In this document: positions 6,307-6,820 of the stretch, piece after piece
How the letters are laid out: every line of letters begins with the position of its first letter
How positions within the stretch are numbered: position 1 is the first letter of the stretch
Source of the DNA: Streptococcaceae bacterium
GTDB lineage: Bacteria > Bacillota > Bacilli > Lactobacillales > Streptococcaceae
Assembly: GCA_009779335.1 (NCBI GenBank)
Contig: WREM01000057.1
Span: 1-6,820 of the forward strand
Length of the DNA: 6,820 bases
Reading direction: 5' to 3'
Notes under the pieces: generated by a model
Told to the model about the DNA's origin: nothing
Database searches by the model: none
Seen by the model: only the letters and a program-made list of their open reading frames with translations
Made by a program: the position numbers and the translations under genes

Positions 6307-6319
6307 CTTAAATTATTCT
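6292..6319 (+). promoter_or_regulatory. Candidate plus-strand promoter for the YhgE/Pip-type gene
   Basis: TTGACA (6292-6297), a 16-base spacer and TATTCT (6314-6319) would start transcription near 6326, leaving a leader of about 130 bases. A weaker alternative is TTGAAT (6380-6385), 17 bases, TAGTAT (6403-6408), starting near 6415. I cannot decide between them from sequence. Confidence 0.4.
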
Positions 6320-6348
6320 AATTCGTATTTTAATAGTATTTTGTAAAT

Positions 6349-6377
6349 AAAAAGTTGACATCATGTCAACTTTTTTT
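6349..6377. promoter_or_regulatory. Probable TetR operator 2, with hairpin and T run
   Basis: The core TTGACA-TCA-TGTCAA (6355-6369) repeats operator 1, and the match continues into CTT on the right. Here the arms extend to 12 bp (AAAAAGTTGACA with TGTCAACTTTTT, 6349-6360 and 6364-6375), and the T run reaches 6377. The site lies between the two candidate plus-strand promoters. As RNA it would also look like an intrinsic terminator for any transcript started near 6326. Confidence 0.75.
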
Positions 6378-6455
6378 GCTTGAATTAATAAGAAAATAAG
6401 AGTAGTATAGAAAAGTATTATTAAAATATTATTATTGTAAATGGAGAAATTATTT

Positions 6456-6820
6456 ATGAATTGGAAGAAATTAGGAATTTTACCTCTTGCGGTATTGATT
6501 CCAGCAGCAGTGTTTTATTTTTCAACGCATTCTTTGGATCAAATGCAGAACGCAACGTCAGCCTCAGACATTAAAATATTGGTTGTCAATAATGACAAAG
6601 CCGTTGAGTCAAATGGAACAAAAGTAAATGCTGGGCAACAAGTTATTGATAAATTAAAAGACAATAAACAGTTCAAATGGGAATTTGTTTCACAAGATCA
6701 AGCAACAAAAGCATTGAAAGATAACTCTTCACTGATGTCGCTTGAAATTCCACAAGATTTTTCAAAGAATACAGCAAGTTTATTGGATAAAAATCCACAA
6801 CAAGCTCAACTTAATATCAA
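6456..6820 (+). CDS. YhgE/Pip-family membrane protein, N-terminal part, 3' end outside window
   Basis: The frame is open from ATG 6456 to the window edge, 121 codons plus two bases. Residues 7-23 (GILPLAVLIPAAVFYFS) form one hydrophobic segment near the N-terminus. It is followed by an extracytoplasmic stretch with the features of YhgE/Pip proteins: IKILVVNNDKAV (41-52), then NAGQQVIDKLKDN, FKWEFVSQDQATKAL, and the SLEIPQDFSKNTASL block near 97-111. Full-length relatives are several hundred residues, with a cluster of C-terminal ABC-2-permease-like membrane helices. The family includes the phage infection protein Pip of Lactococcus, and other members are linked to export. This member's role cannot be told from the fragment. 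GGAGAAA (6443-6449) lies a good distance before the ATG. The divergent TetR gene and the two operator-like repeats suggest it is repressed by that regulator. Confidence 0.85.
   Translation, partial: MNWKKLGILPLAVLIPAAVFYFSTHSLDQMQNATSASDIKILVVNNDKAVESNGTKVNAGQQVIDKLKDNKQFKWEFVSQDQATKALKDNSSLMSLEIPQDFSKNTASLLDKNPQQAQLNI

Noticed and set aside
6355..6383. TTGACA at 6355-6360 as a -35 box for the yhgE-like gene.
   Set aside because: The sequence 16-18 bases downstream (around GCTTGA) does not resemble a -10 element; it is better explained as half of operator 2.

Overview
The window is ordinary chromosomal DNA from a low-GC Gram-positive coccus of the Lactobacillales. The ribosomal protein S4 and the ECF proteins look like Streptococcaceae versions. 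The S4 N-terminus (MSRYTGPSWKQSRRYG) is closest to what I remember of Lactococcus, so Lactococcus or a near relative is my best guess. This is recall, not a search.

Positions 1-2629 hold the end of a plus-strand operon: ecfA1 (5' end cut off), ecfA2, ecfT and a small thioredoxin-like gene. The last two junctions overlap by 1 and 4 bases, so translation is probably coupled. EcfA1, EcfA2 and EcfT form the shared energising module of group II energy-coupling factor transporters, which import vitamins and related micronutrients using separately encoded S components. No S component is present here. Positions 2630-3768 hold one glycosyltransferase gene of the Gtf3-like GT-B family behind its own weak extended -10 promoter.

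Positions 3769-4638 are an rpsD unit: a strong promoter, a leader of about 148 bases with strong secondary structure, rpsD, and an intrinsic terminator. The leader is probably the S4 autoregulation site. It also contains a possible anti-Shine-Dalgarno element.

Positions 4639-5684 carry an acyltransferase-3 family membrane protein whose promoter lies so close to the ATG that its mRNA is probably leaderless. It ends at a hairpin shared with the convergent tetR gene. The minus-strand TetR regulator (5675-6268) is divergent from a YhgE/Pip-type membrane protein that runs off the right end of the window. The 187-base gap between them contains two nearly identical inverted repeats (TTGACA-N3-TGTCAA) with centres 63 bp apart. 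One lies on the tetR promoter; the other forms a hairpin followed by a T run ahead of the yhgE-like gene.

I see no mobile element, CRISPR array, tRNA or rRNA, and no clearly new system. The points most worth checking are the TetR operator pair, the two candidate leaderless transcripts and the rpsD leader.
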